Below, piece after piece: positions 24,536 through 35,182 of a stretch of 64,000 bases of DNA (the stretch's first letter is position 1; each line of letters starts with the position of its first letter). Below the pieces are notes generated by a model. It worked only from the letters and a program-made list of their open reading frames with translations, searched no databases and was not told the origin of the DNA. The position numbers and the translations under genes are program-made. Origin of the DNA: Citrobacter sp. R56 (lineage in GTDB: Bacteria; Pseudomonadota; Gammaproteobacteria; Enterobacterales; Enterobacteriaceae); the NCBI RefSeq assembly GCF_016811995.1, contig NZ_CP069159.1, positions 4,588,001-4,652,000 on the forward strand. The letters are read 5' to 3'.

Positions 24536-25501
24536 TTACTGCTTTTTGTTGTCTACCAGTACCGCCAGCAAAATCACCACCGCTTTGACGATCATCTGGT
24601 AATAGGAGGAAACACCTAACAAATTCAAACCATTATTGAGGAAGCCAAGGATCAGTGCGCCGATCAATGTCCCCACAATACGTCCTTTGCCACCAGCAAG
24701 GCTGGTACCGCCCAGAACGACCGCGGCGATGGCATCCAGCTCATACCCCGTACCTGCCGTGGGTTGCGCTGATGAAAGACGAGCCACTTCGATAATGCCC
24801 GCCAGTGATGCCAGTAGCCCACATAATGAATAGACGATAATTTTGACTTTGCTGACGCTAATGCCGGACAAGCGCGTTGCGGCTTCGTTGCCGCCCAACG
24901 CGTAGATATAGCGACCCAGGCGGGTATGGTGCAGCATGTACCACGCCGCAAGGAAGACAATCCCCATAATCCAGACCGGCGTTGGGACGCCCAACGGACG
25001 ACCAATACCGAACCAGCCGAACAGATCCGCATTATCCGTAAATCCGGTATTTACCGGGCTACCGTTGGTATACACCATCGTGACACCACGCAGCAGCAGC
25101 ATCATCACCAGCGTGGCGATAAACGCCTGAACGCGGCCTTTCGCGACAATCACCCCAGTCAGCGCACCAATGGCTGCGCCTAAGGCCAGCGCAGCGGCAA
25201 CGGCCACCAGCGCGTTAACTTCAATTCCGACAATCGACGCCGCAACAGCACCGGTGAGCGCCAACAGAGAACCGACAGACAAATCGATACCTGACGTCAG
25301 AATGACCAGCGTCATCCCCACCGCCATAATGGCGTTGACTGAGGTTTGCTGAAGAATGTTGAACAGGTTATTAACGGTAAAAAAGTTAGGACTCATCGTG
25401 GAAACAATCGCGATCAGCACCAGCAGGGCTATGAGCGACTTCTGCTCCATCAGCCACGCTTTGGTGAAATAACGGCGACCAGAAACAGCCTGGGTAGTCA
25501 T
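24536..25501 (-). CDS. rbsC: Ribose ABC transporter permease
   Basis: The inner-membrane subunit of the ribose importer: 321 residues with eight to ten hydrophobic segments and the branched-chain/ribose permease signature GGTSLAGGKGRIVGTLIGAL near residue 260. It works as a dimer with RbsA on the cytoplasmic face. Start gives MTTQAVSGRRYFTKAWLME, five bases after rbsA. Confidence 0.97.
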   Translation of the reverse strand: MTTQAVSGRRYFTKAWLMEQKSLIALLVLIAIVSTMSPNFFTVNNLFNILQQTSVNAIMAVGMTLVILTSGIDLSVGSLLALTGAVAASIVGIEVNALVAVAAALALGAAIGALTGVIVAKGRVQAFIATLVMMLLLRGVTMVYTNGSPVNTGFTDNADLFGWFGIGRPLGVPTPVWIMGIVFLAAWYMLHHTRLGRYIYALGGNEAATRLSGISVSKVKIIVYSLCGLLASLAGIIEVARLSSAQPTAGTGYELDAIAAVVLGGTSLAGGKGRIVGTLIGALILGFLNNGLNLLGVSSYYQMIVKAVVILLAVLVDNKKQ

Positions 25502-25506
25502 CTTTT

Positions 25507-27012
25507 TTACTCCTGATTCACGCGATTAAGCTTGCCCACAGCGGCAGCCATTAATACTTCCTGGGTGGCCTGCTCGCGAGTGAATTCACCGCCGAGATGC
25601 CCTTCATGCATGACGATGATGCGATCGCTCATGCCTAATACTTCTGGCATCTCAGATGAGACCAGAATGATGCTCAGGCCATCGGCCTTAAACTGGTTAA
25701 TAAGCTGATAAATCTCTTTTTTAGCGCCCACATCCACGCCACGGGTCGGCTCATCGAGGATCAGCACTTTTGGACGCGTCATTAAACCGCGGGCAATCGC
25801 CACCTTCTGTTGGTTTCCCCCGGAGAGTAAGCCAATCGCCTGTTCCATTGACGGCGTTTTCACGTTGAACAGGCGGATGAAATCACTGACCGCCTGTTGT
25901 TCATCTTTGTGTTTAAGGCTACCGCCGGTACGACTGAAGTAACCTAACGCGGTCAACGACATGTTCTCTTTCACCGACATACCAAGCACTAAGCCGTCAC
26001 GCTTACGGTCTTCAGAAATGTAGACAATACCGTTCGCCAGGCCATCCTGCGGCGAACGCGCCACCACTTCATGACCGTCGAGAGTGACATAGCCGCTGGT
26101 GCGAGGCAGCGCGCCATACAGCACCTTCATCAGTTCGGTACGCCCGGCACCCATCAAGCCCGAAATCCCCAGGATCTCGCCCTTGCGTAGCGTAAAGGAA
26201 ACTCCATTAACGCCGGGACCGCACAGATTATCCACTTTCAGACGGACCTCTCCCGGCGCGTTATTCAGGCGCGGGTACTGATCCTCAAGCTTACGACCGA
26301 CCATCATTTCAATGAGTGAATCTTCGGTCAGCGAGGCCACTTCGCGCTCGGCAATAAATTGCCCGTCACGAAAAACGGTCACGTCATCGCAAATGTCGAA
26401 GATCTCTTTCATACGATGAGAAATATAGACAATCCCGCGCCCCTGCGACTTCAATTCGCGAATAACGCGGAACAGAGATTCCGTTTCGGTATCGGTAAGC
26501 GCATCCGTTGGTTCATCCATAATGATGACTCTGGATTCAAAGCTCAGCACTTTGGCGATTTCCACCATCTGCTGATCGCCAATCGACAGCTCGCCCACCA
26601 GCCTGTCGCTTTTAAAGCGCAGGTTGAGCTTTGAGAGCAGGACGTCGGCTTCGGCATACATCTTTTTCCAGTCGATTTTGCCAAAGCGATTCACAAACTC
26701 ACGGCCCAGAAAAATGTTCTCGGCGATGGTGAGTTGCGGGATCAGGTTCAGTTCCTGGTGAATGATGCCGATACCGGCTTCCTGAGAAGATTTAGGGCCG
26801 TTAAAGGTGGTCTCTTTTCCCAACCACAACAAAGAGCCCGCATCACGTGAGTAGATGCCGGTTAACACTTTCATCATGGTGGATTTGCCCGCGCCGTTCT
26901 CGCCTACCAGCGCCATGACGCGGCCTGGATAAACATTCAACGCGGCGCCGGACAGCGCTTTTACGCCCGGGAACGCTTTATCGATCCCTTTGAGTTGCAG
27001 TAATGCGTCCAT
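25507..27012 (-). CDS. rbsA: Ribose ABC transporter ATP-binding protein
   Basis: Twin-cassette ATPase of the ribose importer, 501 residues from the ATG giving [16 protein letters not shown]; nine more upstream codons are open but do not match the family and overlap the spacer after rbsD. Cassette 1 has Walker A GENGAGKS (37-44) and LSIGDQQ as signature. Cassette 2 has a degenerate Walker A (GLMGAGRTE) and a full LSGGNQQK signature, the usual asymmetry of sugar ABC ATPases. Seven bases after rbsD. Confidence 0.97.
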   Translation of the reverse strand: MDALLQLKGIDKAFPGVKALSGAALNVYPGRVMALVGENGAGKSTMMKVLTGIYSRDAGSLLWLGKETTFNGPKSSQEAGIGIIHQELNLIPQLTIAENIFLGREFVNRFGKIDWKKMYAEADVLLSKLNLRFKSDRLVGELSIGDQQMVEIAKVLSFESRVIIMDEPTDALTDTETESLFRVIRELKSQGRGIVYISHRMKEIFDICDDVTVFRDGQFIAEREVASLTEDSLIEMMVGRKLEDQYPRLNNAPGEVRLKVDNLCGPGVNGVSFTLRKGEILGISGLMGAGRTELMKVLYGALPRTSGYVTLDGHEVVARSPQDGLANGIVYISEDRKRDGLVLGMSVKENMSLTALGYFSRTGGSLKHKDEQQAVSDFIRLFNVKTPSMEQAIGLLSGGNQQKVAIARGLMTRPKVLILDEPTRGVDVGAKKEIYQLINQFKADGLSIILVSSEMPEVLGMSDRIIVMHEGHLGGEFTREQATQEVLMAAAVGKLNRVNQE

Positions 27013-27019
27013 GATGGCC

Positions 27020-27439
27020 TCAGAACGTGACGCCAGCACAGAGAATAATATTCGCGTACGGAGAACACTCTCCGCTGCGAATGACCGCCTGACTGTCTGC
27101 GGTTTGTTTTTTGAATTGTTCGTGCGTGGTGTAACGAATTTCTATGGTGTTTCCCTGGTGTTGTTGCAGTTGCTCAATGTGTTTGAGCAACGTTTCGTGG
27201 AGCTGCGGATTATGTTGTTTGATTTCCGTCGCGAGAATAGCCGACTCGACCTGCATTTCACGGGTGACGACATCCAGTACCTGCATAAACGAAGGCACTC
27301 CCTGGGTTAATGCCATATCAATACGCGATGTGCTGCCCGGAATGGGTAAACCCGCATCACACACCACCAGCGTATCGGTATGCCCCAGACGGGAAATCAC
27401 CGATGAAATTTCAGAATTGAGTACCGTGCCTTTCTTCAT
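27020..27439 (-). CDS. rbsD: D-ribose pyranase
   Basis: Interconverts the pyranose and furanose forms of ribose so that ribokinase receives its furanose substrate. 139 residues, E. coli length; the catalytic H20 stands in [11 protein letters not shown], and the C-terminal [12 protein letters not shown] completes the ring-shaped decamer fold. First gene of rbsDACBKR, just downstream of the RbsR operator. Confidence 0.97.
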   Translation of the reverse strand: MKKGTVLNSEISSVISRLGHTDTLVVCDAGLPIPGSTSRIDMALTQGVPSFMQVLDVVTREMQVESAILATEIKQHNPQLHETLLKHIEQLQQHQGNTIEIRYTTHEQFKKQTADSQAVIRSGECSPYANIILCAGVTF

Positions 27440-27453
27440 TTTCTTACCCCACT

Positions 27454-27469
27454 AGCGAAACGTTTCGCT
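27454..27469. promoter_or_regulatory. RbsR operator, proximal
   Basis: A perfect 16-bp palindrome AGCGAAACGTTTCGCT, a LacI-family type operator, 14 bp upstream of the rbsD start. It matches the E. coli RbsR operator type. Confidence 0.85.
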
Positions 27470-27535
27470 GACGATAAGTTTAGTCGCAATAATGCTCAGA
27501 TAACCACCTTGAGGTTACTGAAATGTGATCGGTAT

Positions 27536-27547
27536 CGAAACGTTTCG
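27536..27547. promoter_or_regulatory. Second RbsR-type palindrome
   Basis: CGAAACGTTTCG repeats the core of the proximal operator with its centre 80 bp further from rbsD. Two LacI-family sites at this spacing could support DNA looping; this is an inference. Confidence 0.6.
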
Positions 27548-27590
27548 CAAACCGCGTCATGGTGAGGAATAAAATCTGAGAAGGGATATA

Positions 27591-27623
27591 CAAAACGCCC
27601 CCTTTCATCATGAAAGAGGGCGT
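27591..27623 (-). terminator. Terminator after kup
   Basis: On the minus strand an ACGCCCTCTTTCA/TGAAAGGGGGCGT hairpin followed by TTTTG lies just past the kup stop codon, before the rbs control region. Confidence 0.75.
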
Positions 27624-27631
27624 TGTGGGGT

Positions 27632-29500
27632 TTAAATCTCGACCTGAGTACCCAGTTCAATAACCCGGTTAGGCGGGATCTCAAACTGATCCGGCGCACG
27701 CAGCGCATTACGCTGCAACAGCAGATACAGTTTGCCGCGCAAACGGAGATACCACGGGCGTTTTCCGACGATTAACGATTCGTGTGACATAAAGAAAGAG
27801 GTTTCCATCATTCGGCAGCTTAATCCTTCCAGACCGCAGCGATGGAAAACTTCCTCAACGTTCGGCGTTTCGCGCCAGCCGTAACTGGCCACCACACGCC
27901 AGAAGGTTGGCGACAGTTGCTCAATCTGCACTCGACGCACGTTGTGCACGTAAGGCGCATCTTCCGTACGCAACGTCAGCAGGATCACTCGCTCATGCAG
28001 TACCTTGTTATGTTTGAGGTTATGCATCAAGGCAAACGGGATAACGTTCAGTGCGCGCGACATATACACCGCGGTGCCTGGCACACGGACCGGCGGTGAT
28101 TTCTCCAGTGAGGCGATCATCGCTTCCAGAGAGTTACCGTGCTCATGCATGCGACGCAGCAGACGGAAACGCTCACTTTTCCAGGTCGTCATAATAGTAA
28201 ACATCACCAGACCCAGGGTTAATGGCAACCAACCGCCTGAAAGCAGTTTATCGAGGTTCGCCGAGAACAGCGGTATATCAATACACAGGAACGCCACCAG
28301 AATCAGCGCGACGAAGTATTTGTTCCAGTGCCAGTTTTTACGCGCAACGGTAGTCGAGAGGATTGACGTCAATACCATTGTTCCCGTCACTGCAATACCG
28401 TATGCCGCCGCCAGATTGCTGGAGTGCTCGAAGCTGATAATCACAATCACCACAGCGACGTAGAGCATCCAGTTTACAAAAGGAATGTAGATCTGACCCG
28501 ACTCCATCTCTGAAGTGTGGATAATGCGCATTGGCGATAAATAGCCAAGGCGTACAGCCTGGCGCGTCAGTGAGAAAACGCCAGAGATGACGGCCTGCGA
28601 AGCGATAACCGTCGCCAGCGCGGCGAGAATCAGCAGCGGAATCAACGCCCAATCCGGCGCCAACAGGAAGAACGGGTTTTTGATGGCTTCCGGGTGTTTG
28701 AGCAACAACGCCCCCTGACCGAAATAGTTCAGCACCAGCGAAGGCAATACCACGGAGAACCACGCCAGGCGGATAGGCAGCTTACCAAAATGGCCCATAT
28801 CGGCGTACAGCGCTTCGACACCGGTAATAGACAGCACCACAGCGCCTAATGCGATAAAGGATAGGGTTTTAAATTCCAGAAAGAAATGCACAGCCCACAG
28901 CGGATTTAAAGCTTGTAACACTTCTGGGTTGGCGATAATGCTGCGCAGCCCCAGCCCTGCAAGCACCAGGAACCAAATCAGCATGATTGGTGCAAACAGC
29001 TTACCCACCATCCCGGTACCATGCTTCTGAATCATAAACAGCAGGGTGAGGACGATAATAGAAAGCGGGACAATCCAGGTATCGAGCTGCGGCGCAATGA
29101 TTTCCAAACCTTCAATCGCCGACATGACCGAGATTGCTGGAGTGATCACCACTTCACCATAGAAAAAACTCCCCCCGATCAGTCCGATAATGACCAACGC
29201 GGAAGTTGTTCTTGCCGATGTATTCCGCCCGGCTAGCGACATGAGTGTCAGGATCCCGCCTTCACCGGCGTTATCTGCACGCATGACAAACGTCAAATAC
29301 TTGATGGAGACGACAAAAATCAACAGCCAAAAAATCAGCGACAGAAAGCCAAACACAGCGTCGCGCTCAACGCCAAAGCCGAACTGACCGGACAAACATT
29401 CGCGAAGCGTATATAGCGGGCTGGTGCCAATATCACCATAGACAACCCCAATCGCCGCGAGGGTAATCGCAGACAATGATTGCTTATTATCAGTGCTCAT
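27632..29500 (-). CDS. kup: Low-affinity potassium transporter
   Basis: A constitutive K+:H+ symporter of the KUP/HAK/KT family in the inner membrane. 622 residues, E. coli length, with about 12 hydrophobic segments in the first 430 residues and a hydrophilic cytoplasmic tail. The family motif [14 protein letters not shown] opens TM1. It is a single-gene unit between the rbs operon and ravA, divergent from ravA. Confidence 0.97.
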   Translation of the reverse strand: MSTDNKQSLSAITLAAIGVVYGDIGTSPLYTLRECLSGQFGFGVERDAVFGFLSLIFWLLIFVVSIKYLTFVMRADNAGEGGILTLMSLAGRNTSARTTSALVIIGLIGGSFFYGEVVITPAISVMSAIEGLEIIAPQLDTWIVPLSIIVLTLLFMIQKHGTGMVGKLFAPIMLIWFLVLAGLGLRSIIANPEVLQALNPLWAVHFFLEFKTLSFIALGAVVLSITGVEALYADMGHFGKLPIRLAWFSVVLPSLVLNYFGQGALLLKHPEAIKNPFFLLAPDWALIPLLILAALATVIASQAVISGVFSLTRQAVRLGYLSPMRIIHTSEMESGQIYIPFVNWMLYVAVVIVIISFEHSSNLAAAYGIAVTGTMVLTSILSTTVARKNWHWNKYFVALILVAFLCIDIPLFSANLDKLLSGGWLPLTLGLVMFTIMTTWKSERFRLLRRMHEHGNSLEAMIASLEKSPPVRVPGTAVYMSRALNVIPFALMHNLKHNKVLHERVILLTLRTEDAPYVHNVRRVQIEQLSPTFWRVVASYGWRETPNVEEVFHRCGLEGLSCRMMETSFFMSHESLIVGKRPWYLRLRGKLYLLLQRNALRAPDQFEIPPNRVIELGTQVEI

Positions 29501-29721
29501 AGACTAGTCTTTCGTTTATATATGAAATGTGTGCGTAGTCCCTTGGCCCACAAAAAAGCGCAAGTATGCACGATTAATCGCAAAATCGTACCCCTAAATT
29601 GCACCAGATTAATCTGGCGCAAAGAAAATGAAACAGCACTTCAGTCTATTAATGCCCCTGGAGCGAAACGTCTATACTCGCTGTTTACATGGTACAACTG
29701 ATGAAAGGACGCCACTCTATT

Positions 29722-31218
29722 ATGGCTCACCCACATTTATTAGCGGAAAGAATTTCCCGTCTGAGCAGTGCTTTGGAAAAGGGACTTTATGAACGCAGCC
29801 ATGCCGTACGCTTGTGTCTGTTGGCCGCATTGAGCGGAGAGAGCGTTTTTTTACTCGGCCCCCCTGGTATTGCCAAAAGCCTGATTGCCCGTCGACTCAA
29901 ATATGCTTTTCAGCACGCCAGAGCCTTTGAATATCTGATGACCCGTTTTTCCACGCCCGAAGAAGTCTTTGGCCCACTCTCCATTCAGGCCTTAAAAGAT
30001 GAAGGGCGCTATGAGCGATTAACCGCCGGATATCTGCCCGAAGCTGAAATCGTCTTTCTGGACGAAATATGGAAAGCCGGTCCGGCAATCCTCAATACAT
30101 TGCTGACGGCCATCAACGAACGTCATTTTCGCAACGGCGCGTACGAAGAAAAAATACCCATGCGTCTGCTGGTGGCGGCATCAAACGAACTGCCGGAAGC
30201 AGACAGCAGTCTTGAAGCGCTATATGACCGTATGCTGATCCGCCTGTGGCTGGATAAAGTGCAGGACAAAGCCAATTTCCGCTCAATGCTGATAAGCCAG
30301 CTGGATGAAAGCGAAAACCCCGTTCCGGCCACGCTACAGGTCACCGATGATGAATATCACCAATGGCAAAACGCCATTGGCGCTATTTCGTTGCCCGATC
30401 ATGTATTTGAACTGATTTTTACCCTGCGCCAACAGCTTGATGCGCTGCCAAATGCACCCTATGTCTCGGACCGACGCTGGAAAAAAGCCATTCGCCTGTT
30501 ACAGGCCAGTGCCTTCTTCAGCGGCCGCGAAGCCGTCGCGCCTATCGACCTGATTCTGCTCAAGGATTGCCTGTGGTACGACGTACAAAGCCTGAATCTG
30601 ATGCAGCAACAGTTGGAAATATTGATGACCAGTCACGCCTGGCAGCAGCAGGCGATGCTGACGCGACTGGGGGGCATCACTCAACGCCGTATTCAGATAC
30701 AACAACAGCAAAGTGACCAAACCGCGTTCACCGTTGTGCGTCTGGGGGGCATGTTCAGCCGTCGTCCGCATTACGATTTGCCGCCAGACGTCAGTGCCAC
30801 CACCCTGACACTGCTTCTGCAAAAACCGTTGAAGCTGCACGATATGGAAGTGATCCATATTACGTTTGATCGTGGCGCCCTGGAGCTATGGCTATCGAAA
30901 GGCGGGGAGATCCGGGGCAAACTTAATGGGATCGGTTTTGCCCAAACGCTGAATATGGAAGTCGACAGCTCCCAGCATTTGGTTGTTCGCGATGTCAGCT
31001 TGCAGGGCACTCGCCTGGCACTTCCAGGTTTATCCGAAGACAATATGCCCAGCGAAATCAAACAACAGCTGGAAGCGCTGGACAATGACTGGCACCAGCA
31101 GCACAACCTGTTTAGCGAACAACAAAAATGCCTCTTTATCCATAGCGACTGGTTAGGTCGTATCGAAGCCAGTCTGCAGGATGTAGGCACTCAAATTCGT
31201 CAGGCACTGCAATGCTAA
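29722..31218 (+). CDS. ravA: MoxR-family AAA+ ATPase RavA
   Basis: A MoxR AAA+ ATPase that forms hexamers and, in E. coli, cages the inducible lysine decarboxylase LdcI and cooperates with ViaA in respiratory maturation and aminoglycoside sensitivity. The ATG at 29722 gives [14 protein letters not shown] and 498 residues, the E. coli length; the 11 codons before it are not conserved. Walker A GPPGIAKS is at 46-53, Walker [12 protein letters not shown] near 109-119. The C-terminal LARA and triple-helical parts have drifted more than the ATPase core. viaA overlaps its end by 7 bp. Confidence 0.96.
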   Translation: MAHPHLLAERISRLSSALEKGLYERSHAVRLCLLAALSGESVFLLGPPGIAKSLIARRLKYAFQHARAFEYLMTRFSTPEEVFGPLSIQALKDEGRYERLTAGYLPEAEIVFLDEIWKAGPAILNTLLTAINERHFRNGAYEEKIPMRLLVAASNELPEADSSLEALYDRMLIRLWLDKVQDKANFRSMLISQLDESENPVPATLQVTDDEYHQWQNAIGAISLPDHVFELIFTLRQQLDALPNAPYVSDRRWKKAIRLLQASAFFSGREAVAPIDLILLKDCLWYDVQSLNLMQQQLEILMTSHAWQQQAMLTRLGGITQRRIQIQQQQSDQTAFTVVRLGGMFSRRPHYDLPPDVSATTLTLLLQKPLKLHDMEVIHITFDRGALELWLSKGGEIRGKLNGIGFAQTLNMEVDSSQHLVVRDVSLQGTRLALPGLSEDNMPSEIKQQLEALDNDWHQQHNLFSEQQKCLFIHSDWLGRIEASLQDVGTQIRQALQC

Positions 31219-32663
31219 CCCTTGATATGCTCAATATCATGCTGGCTGTCAGCGAAGAGTGGATCATCGAAGAGATGATCCTCGCACTGCTTGCATCGCC
31301 AAAACTGGCGGTATTTTTTGAACGATACCCCCGGTTAAAAAATGCGATTACCGATGATTTGCCGCGCTGGCGCGAAGCGCTACGCAGCCGAATTAAGGAA
31401 ACGCTTGTTCCCCCTGAATTGACGGAAGAGGTGATGAGCTATCAGCAAAGCCAGCTTCTCTCTACACCGCAATTTATTGTGCAGCTCCCGCAAATATTAG
31501 CGCTGCTGCACCGGTTACACTCGCCCTACGCCGGACAGGCGCAACAGCTGGTGGACAGCAATAGCGTCTTTACCCCTTCGTTGCACACTCTCTTCCTACA
31601 ACGCTGGCGTTTGAGTCTCGTGGTTCAGGCCACCAGCCTAAACCAGCAGATGCTGGAAGAAGAACGCGAACAATTACTGAGTGAAGTCCAGGAACGCTTG
31701 ACGCTAAGTGGACAACTGGAACCGGTACTGGCGGAAAACGACACCGCAGCGGGTCGCCTGTGGGACATGAGCGCAGGTCAGCTCAAACGCGGGGATTATC
31801 AGTTAATTGTTAAGTACGGCGATTTTCTGACTGAACAGCCCGAGCTCAAAAAACTGGCGGAACAATTAGGCCGATCGCGGGAAGCCAAATCCGTGCCGCG
31901 CAAAGATGCGCCGATGGAAACGTTCCGCACACTGGTTCGCGAACCCGCCACGGTGCCAGAGCAGGTGGACGGCATACAGCAAAGCGACGACATCCTGCGC
32001 TTACTCCCGCCAGAACTGGCAACGCTCGGCATCACCGAACTGGAATATGAGTTCTACCGGCGACTGGTGGAAAAACAGTTGCTCACCTATCGACTACACG
32101 GTGAAGCATGGCGCGAGAAAATCACTGAACGTCCGGTGGTGCATCAGGATTTCGACGAACAACCCCGCGGCCCGTTTATCGTCTGTGTGGATACCTCCGG
32201 TTCAATGGGCGGGTTTAATGAACAGTGCGCCAAGGCATTCTGTCTGGCACTAATGCGCATTGCGCTCGCCGATAACCGTCGCTGCTTCATCATGTTGTTT
32301 TCCACCGAAGTGGTGCGCTACGAGTTGTCTGGCCGGGAAGGTATTGAGCAGGCTATTCGTTTTTTGAGCCAGAGTTTTCGTGGCGGTACGGATATTGCCA
32401 GCTGTTTTCGCGCCATTATTGAGCGCATGCAAGGCAGGGAATGGTTTGACGCAGATGCGGTGGTGATTTCCGATTTCATCGCTCAGCGGTTGCCAGACGA
32501 TGTAGTGAGTAAAGTGGGAGAGTTACAACGGGTGCATCAACATCGCTTTCATGCGGTGGCGATGTCAGAACATGGCAAGCCCGGTATCATGCGTATTTTC
32601 GATCATATCTGGCGCTTTGATACCGGGATGCGTAGCCGCCTGCTGCGACGCTGGCGGCGTTAA
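31212..32663 (+). CDS. viaA: VWA-domain protein ViaA
   Basis: The partner of RavA: 483 residues with a helical N-terminal region and a C-terminal von Willebrand A domain. The MIDAS metal site DTSGSMGG begins at residue 327, and the threonine and aspartate loops follow ([15 protein letters not shown]). It overlaps the ravA end by 7 bp, so the pair is translationally coupled. In E. coli ViaA links RavA to fumarate reductase, Nuo and lipids of the inner membrane. Its stop is only 4 bp from that of convergent asnA. Confidence 0.96.
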   Translation: MLTLDMLNIMLAVSEEWIIEEMILALLASPKLAVFFERYPRLKNAITDDLPRWREALRSRIKETLVPPELTEEVMSYQQSQLLSTPQFIVQLPQILALLHRLHSPYAGQAQQLVDSNSVFTPSLHTLFLQRWRLSLVVQATSLNQQMLEEEREQLLSEVQERLTLSGQLEPVLAENDTAAGRLWDMSAGQLKRGDYQLIVKYGDFLTEQPELKKLAEQLGRSREAKSVPRKDAPMETFRTLVREPATVPEQVDGIQQSDDILRLLPPELATLGITELEYEFYRRLVEKQLLTYRLHGEAWREKITERPVVHQDFDEQPRGPFIVCVDTSGSMGGFNEQCAKAFCLALMRIALADNRRCFIMLFSTEVVRYELSGREGIEQAIRFLSQSFRGGTDIASCFRAIIERMQGREWFDADAVVISDFIAQRLPDDVVSKVGELQRVHQHRFHAVAMSEHGKPGIMRIFDHIWRFDTGMRSRLLRRWRR

Positions 32664-32667
32664 ATTC

Positions 32668-33660
32668 TTAGAGCAGAGAAGAGACGCTTTCACGCACCTG
32701 CGCTGGCCATACACCGCATTGCACCTGCCCAATGTGCGGCAGTTGCAGCAGTAGCATAGTCAGGCGTGACTGACCGATACCACCGCCGATCGTTTGCGGC
32801 ATCTCGCCACGCAGCAACGCCTGGTGCCACTCCAGACTCAATCGGTCTTCGTCACCGGTCAGCGCCAGCTGATGTTTCAGCGCATCGGCGTCGACGCGAA
32901 TCCCCATCGAAGAAAGTTCAAACGCATCTTCCAGTACCGGGTTCCAGACCAGGATATCGCCGTTCAGACCGGCATAGCCCAGCTCGGAGGCGGAACTCCA
33001 GTCATCATAATCCGGCGCACGAACGTCATGGCGGTGTCCGTCGCTCAGTTTACCGCCAATCCCCACCAGGAAAACGGCGCCCAACTCTTTAGCGATTGCA
33101 CGTTCACGGCCTTTCGCATCCAGATCAGGATAACGGGAAAGCAGATCCTGGCTATGAACAAAGTGGATCTGATCCGGCAGGAACGGTGCCAGGCCAAATT
33201 CTTTGCTTACTGCAGCCTCAGTGGCTTTAATTCCTGCCCAGATCGCCTCTACTGTGCTTTTCAGGGTAGAAAATTGGCGCTCACCGTCGCCCATTACGCG
33301 TTCCCAGTCCCACTGATCAACGTAGACCGAATGGAGCGGAGAAAGACGGTCTTCATCGGGGCGAAGCGCTTTCATGTGCGTGTACAACCCTTCGCCCGCG
33401 CTGAAGTCGTGTTGTCCCAGAGTTTGCCGTTTCCACTTTGCCAGAGAATGCACCACTTCGAACTGGGCATCTGGCAATGCTTTCACTTTTACCTGTACCG
33501 CTTTTTCACAGCCCGACAAGTTATCTTGCGTGCCATCCCCAACACGGCTGAGGATCGGTGCCTGAACTTCAATCAGACCCAGACGCTCCTCCAGTTGACG
33601 AGAAAAGTGAGATTTCACGAAGCTAATTTGACGTTGTTTGGCAATGTAAGCGGTTTTCAT
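32668..33660 (-). CDS. asnA: Aspartate-ammonia ligase
   Basis: The ammonia-dependent asparagine synthetase, which makes Asn from Asp with ATP to AMP and PPi. 330 residues, E. coli length. It resembles class II aminoacyl-tRNA synthetases: [20 protein letters not shown] at the start and [14 protein letters not shown] as the class II motif 3-like end with its arginine. It diverges from its regulator gene asnC. Confidence 0.97.
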   Translation of the reverse strand: MKTAYIAKQRQISFVKSHFSRQLEERLGLIEVQAPILSRVGDGTQDNLSGCEKAVQVKVKALPDAQFEVVHSLAKWKRQTLGQHDFSAGEGLYTHMKALRPDEDRLSPLHSVYVDQWDWERVMGDGERQFSTLKSTVEAIWAGIKATEAAVSKEFGLAPFLPDQIHFVHSQDLLSRYPDLDAKGRERAIAKELGAVFLVGIGGKLSDGHRHDVRAPDYDDWSSASELGYAGLNGDILVWNPVLEDAFELSSMGIRVDADALKHQLALTGDEDRLSLEWHQALLRGEMPQTIGGGIGQSRLTMLLLQLPHIGQVQCGVWPAQVRESVSSLL

Positions 33661-33811
33661 TATTTATACTCCTGCGTCCTGTTGGTTATGATTAAGCAAC
33701 AGAATGCAGGTGATTTTCAATAATCATCAAACAAAAAGGCCGCTTAGGTTTTGATTCATTAATATAAGAGGCTAAAATAGAGTGAATCTCTAATCTATAT
33801 AAGAAAAACCA

Positions 33812-34270
33812 ATGGAAAATTATCAGATCGACAATCTGGACCGCGGCATCCTTGAGGCATTAATGGCAAATGCGCGTACGGCATACGCTGAACTGGCCAA
33901 ACAATTTGGCGTCAGTCCTGGCACCATTCACGTTCGCGTAGAGAAAATGAAACAAGCGGGGATCATTACCGGAGCGCGTATTGACGTCAGCCCGAAACAG
34001 CTGGGATACGACGTCTGCTGTTTTATCGGCATTATTTTAAAAAGTGCGAAAGACTATCCGTCGGCATTAGCCAAACTGGAAAGTCTGGATGAAGTGACGG
34101 AGGCGTATTACACCACCGGTCACTACAGTATCTTTATTAAAGTCATGTGCCGCTCGATCGACGCGCTGCAGCAGGTACTTATCAACAAGATCCAAACAAT
34201 TGATGAAATTCAGTCCACTGAAACGCTGATCTCTTTGCAGAACCCGATAATGCGGACTATCCGCCCATGA
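33812..34270 (+). CDS. asnC: Lrp/AsnC-family regulator of asnA
   Basis: Activates asnA when asparagine is scarce and controls itself and, by read-through, mioC. 152 residues: a helix-turn-helix at about 20-55 (YAELAKQFGVSPGTIHVRVEKM) and a RAM effector domain after residue 65. Divergent from asnA with a 151-bp gap, and upstream of mioC and oriC. Confidence 0.97.
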   Translation: MENYQIDNLDRGILEALMANARTAYAELAKQFGVSPGTIHVRVEKMKQAGIITGARIDVSPKQLGYDVCCFIGIILKSAKDYPSALAKLESLDEVTEAYYTTGHYSIFIKVMCRSIDALQQVLINKIQTIDEIQSTETLISLQNPIMRTIRP

Positions 34271-34291
34271 TCATTTTTTTAAATCCCCTGC

Positions 34292-34331
34292 TTTTCCACA
34301 GGTAGATCCCAGCTCGCTCACAGCGTACAAT
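34292..34331 (+). promoter_or_regulatory. mioC promoter region with a DnaA box
   Basis: TTTTCCACA at 34292-34300 is one base from a DnaA box. A good -10, TACAAT, is at 34326-34331, with mioC starting 27 bases later. In E. coli the mioC promoter is repressed by DnaA and by the stringent response; its transcript enters oriC. Confidence 0.6.
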
Positions 34332-34358
34332 AGCCCATCTTTATCAGGATGGGCTCGT

Positions 34359-34808
34359 ATGGCGGACATAACTCTTATTAGCGGCAGCACCCTTGGCGGT
34401 GCCGAATACGTTGCAGAACATCTGGCTGAAAAGCTGGAAGATGCGGGTTTTTCAACAGAAACCCTACACGGTCCGCTGGTAGAGGATCTCCCCACTTCAG
34501 GGATCTGGCTGGTAATAAGCTCTACGCACGGCGCGGGAGACATTCCAGACAACCTTCTTCCTTTCTATGAAGATCTCCAGTCTCAAAAAACCGATCTTTC
34601 CCAGGTGCGTTTCGGTGCCATTGGCATTGGTAGTCGCGAATACGACACCTTCTGTGGTGCTATCGATAAAATAGAGGCAGAACTGAAGCGTTCCGGAGCA
34701 AAACAGATAGGCGAGACACTCAAGATCAACATCCTTGAACACGATATTCCGGAAGATCCGGCAGAGGTTTGGCTGGGATCCTGGATTAATTTACTCAAAA
34801 TAGTGTAA
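34359..34808 (+). CDS. mioC: Flavodoxin-like protein MioC
   Basis: A 149-residue flavodoxin-fold FMN protein implicated in biotin synthase electron transfer. The FMN phosphate loop is SGSTLGGAEY at residues 8-17, with SSTHGAGDIPDN and IGIGSREYDTFCGA as the other flavin loops. It is two residues longer than E. coli MioC at the C-terminus. Transcription runs toward oriC. Confidence 0.96.
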   Translation: MADITLISGSTLGGAEYVAEHLAEKLEDAGFSTETLHGPLVEDLPTSGIWLVISSTHGAGDIPDNLLPFYEDLQSQKTDLSQVRFGAIGIGSREYDTFCGAIDKIEAELKRSGAKQIGETLKINILEHDIPEDPAEVWLGSWINLLKIV

Positions 34809-34824
34809 AGATCGTGCGATCAAC

Positions 34825-34833
34825 TGTGGGTAA
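34825..34833 (-). promoter_or_regulatory. DnaA box R4, variant
   Basis: Minus-strand TTACCCACA, one base off the TTATCCACA found at R4 in E. coli. It is the outermost box on the mioC side. Confidence 0.75.
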
Positions 34834-34863
34834 GTCTGGTGAAAAGCTTGGATCAACCCGTAG

Positions 34864-34872
34864 TTATCCAAA
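34864..34872 (+). promoter_or_regulatory. DnaA box R3
   Basis: TTATCCAAA, the low-affinity R3 sequence of E. coli. Confidence 0.85.
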
Positions 34873-34898
34873 GAATAACTCTTGTTCAGTTTTTGAGT

Positions 34899-34907
34899 TG
34901 TGTATAA
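34899..34907 (-). promoter_or_regulatory. DnaA box R2
   Basis: Minus-strand TTATACACA, identical to E. coli R2. Confidence 0.9.
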
Positions 34908-34949
34908 CCCTTCATTCTGATCCCAGCTTATACGGACCAGGATCACCGA

Positions 34950-34958
34950 TCATTCACA
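34950..34958 (+). promoter_or_regulatory. DnaA box R5 (M)
   Basis: TCATTCACA, the weak R5/M box of E. coli oriC. Confidence 0.8.
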
Positions 34959-35004
34959 GCTAATGATCCTCTGCAATGTGTTGATCTTAATGACCGGATC
35001 CTGG

Positions 35005-35013
35005 TTATCCACA
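35005..35013 (+). promoter_or_regulatory. DnaA box R1
   Basis: Perfect consensus TTATCCACA, 28 bp from the nearest 13-mer; the anchor for DnaA loading at the unwinding element. Confidence 0.93.
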
Positions 35014-35041
35014 GATACTGGCAATCCTAATAAGAGATCAC

Positions 35042-35091
35042 AATAAAACAGATCTCTAAATAAAAAGATCTTCTTTTTAATACCCAGGATC
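35042..35091 (-). repeat. oriC unwinding element: three 13-mers
   Basis: On the minus strand GATCCTGGGTATT (35079-35091), GATCTTTTTATTT (35058-35070) and GATCTGTTTTATT (35042-35054): the L, M and R 13-mers where the duplex opens. Confidence 0.92.
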
Positions 35092-35182
35092 CCGGGGTCT
35101 TTCTCAAGCCGACAAAGTTGAGTAGAATCCACGGCCCGGGCTTCAATCCATTTTCACACCGCCGTAATGCGAGGCAATTACC

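Larger units (their letters stand above)
34825..35091. other. oriC: Chromosomal replication origin oriC
   Basis: Placed between mioC and mnmG as in E. coli. It has three AT-rich 13-mers next to mnmG, DnaA boxes R1, R2, R3, R5(M) and a variant R4, an IHF-like site (minus strand ATCAACACATTG, 34974-34985), and about 13 GATC Dam/SeqA sites in under 300 bp. The order from mnmG to mioC is 13-mers, R1, IHF, R5, R2, R3, R4. The whole 34809-35182 gap contains no gene; 35092-35182 should carry the mnmG promoter. Confidence 0.97.
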
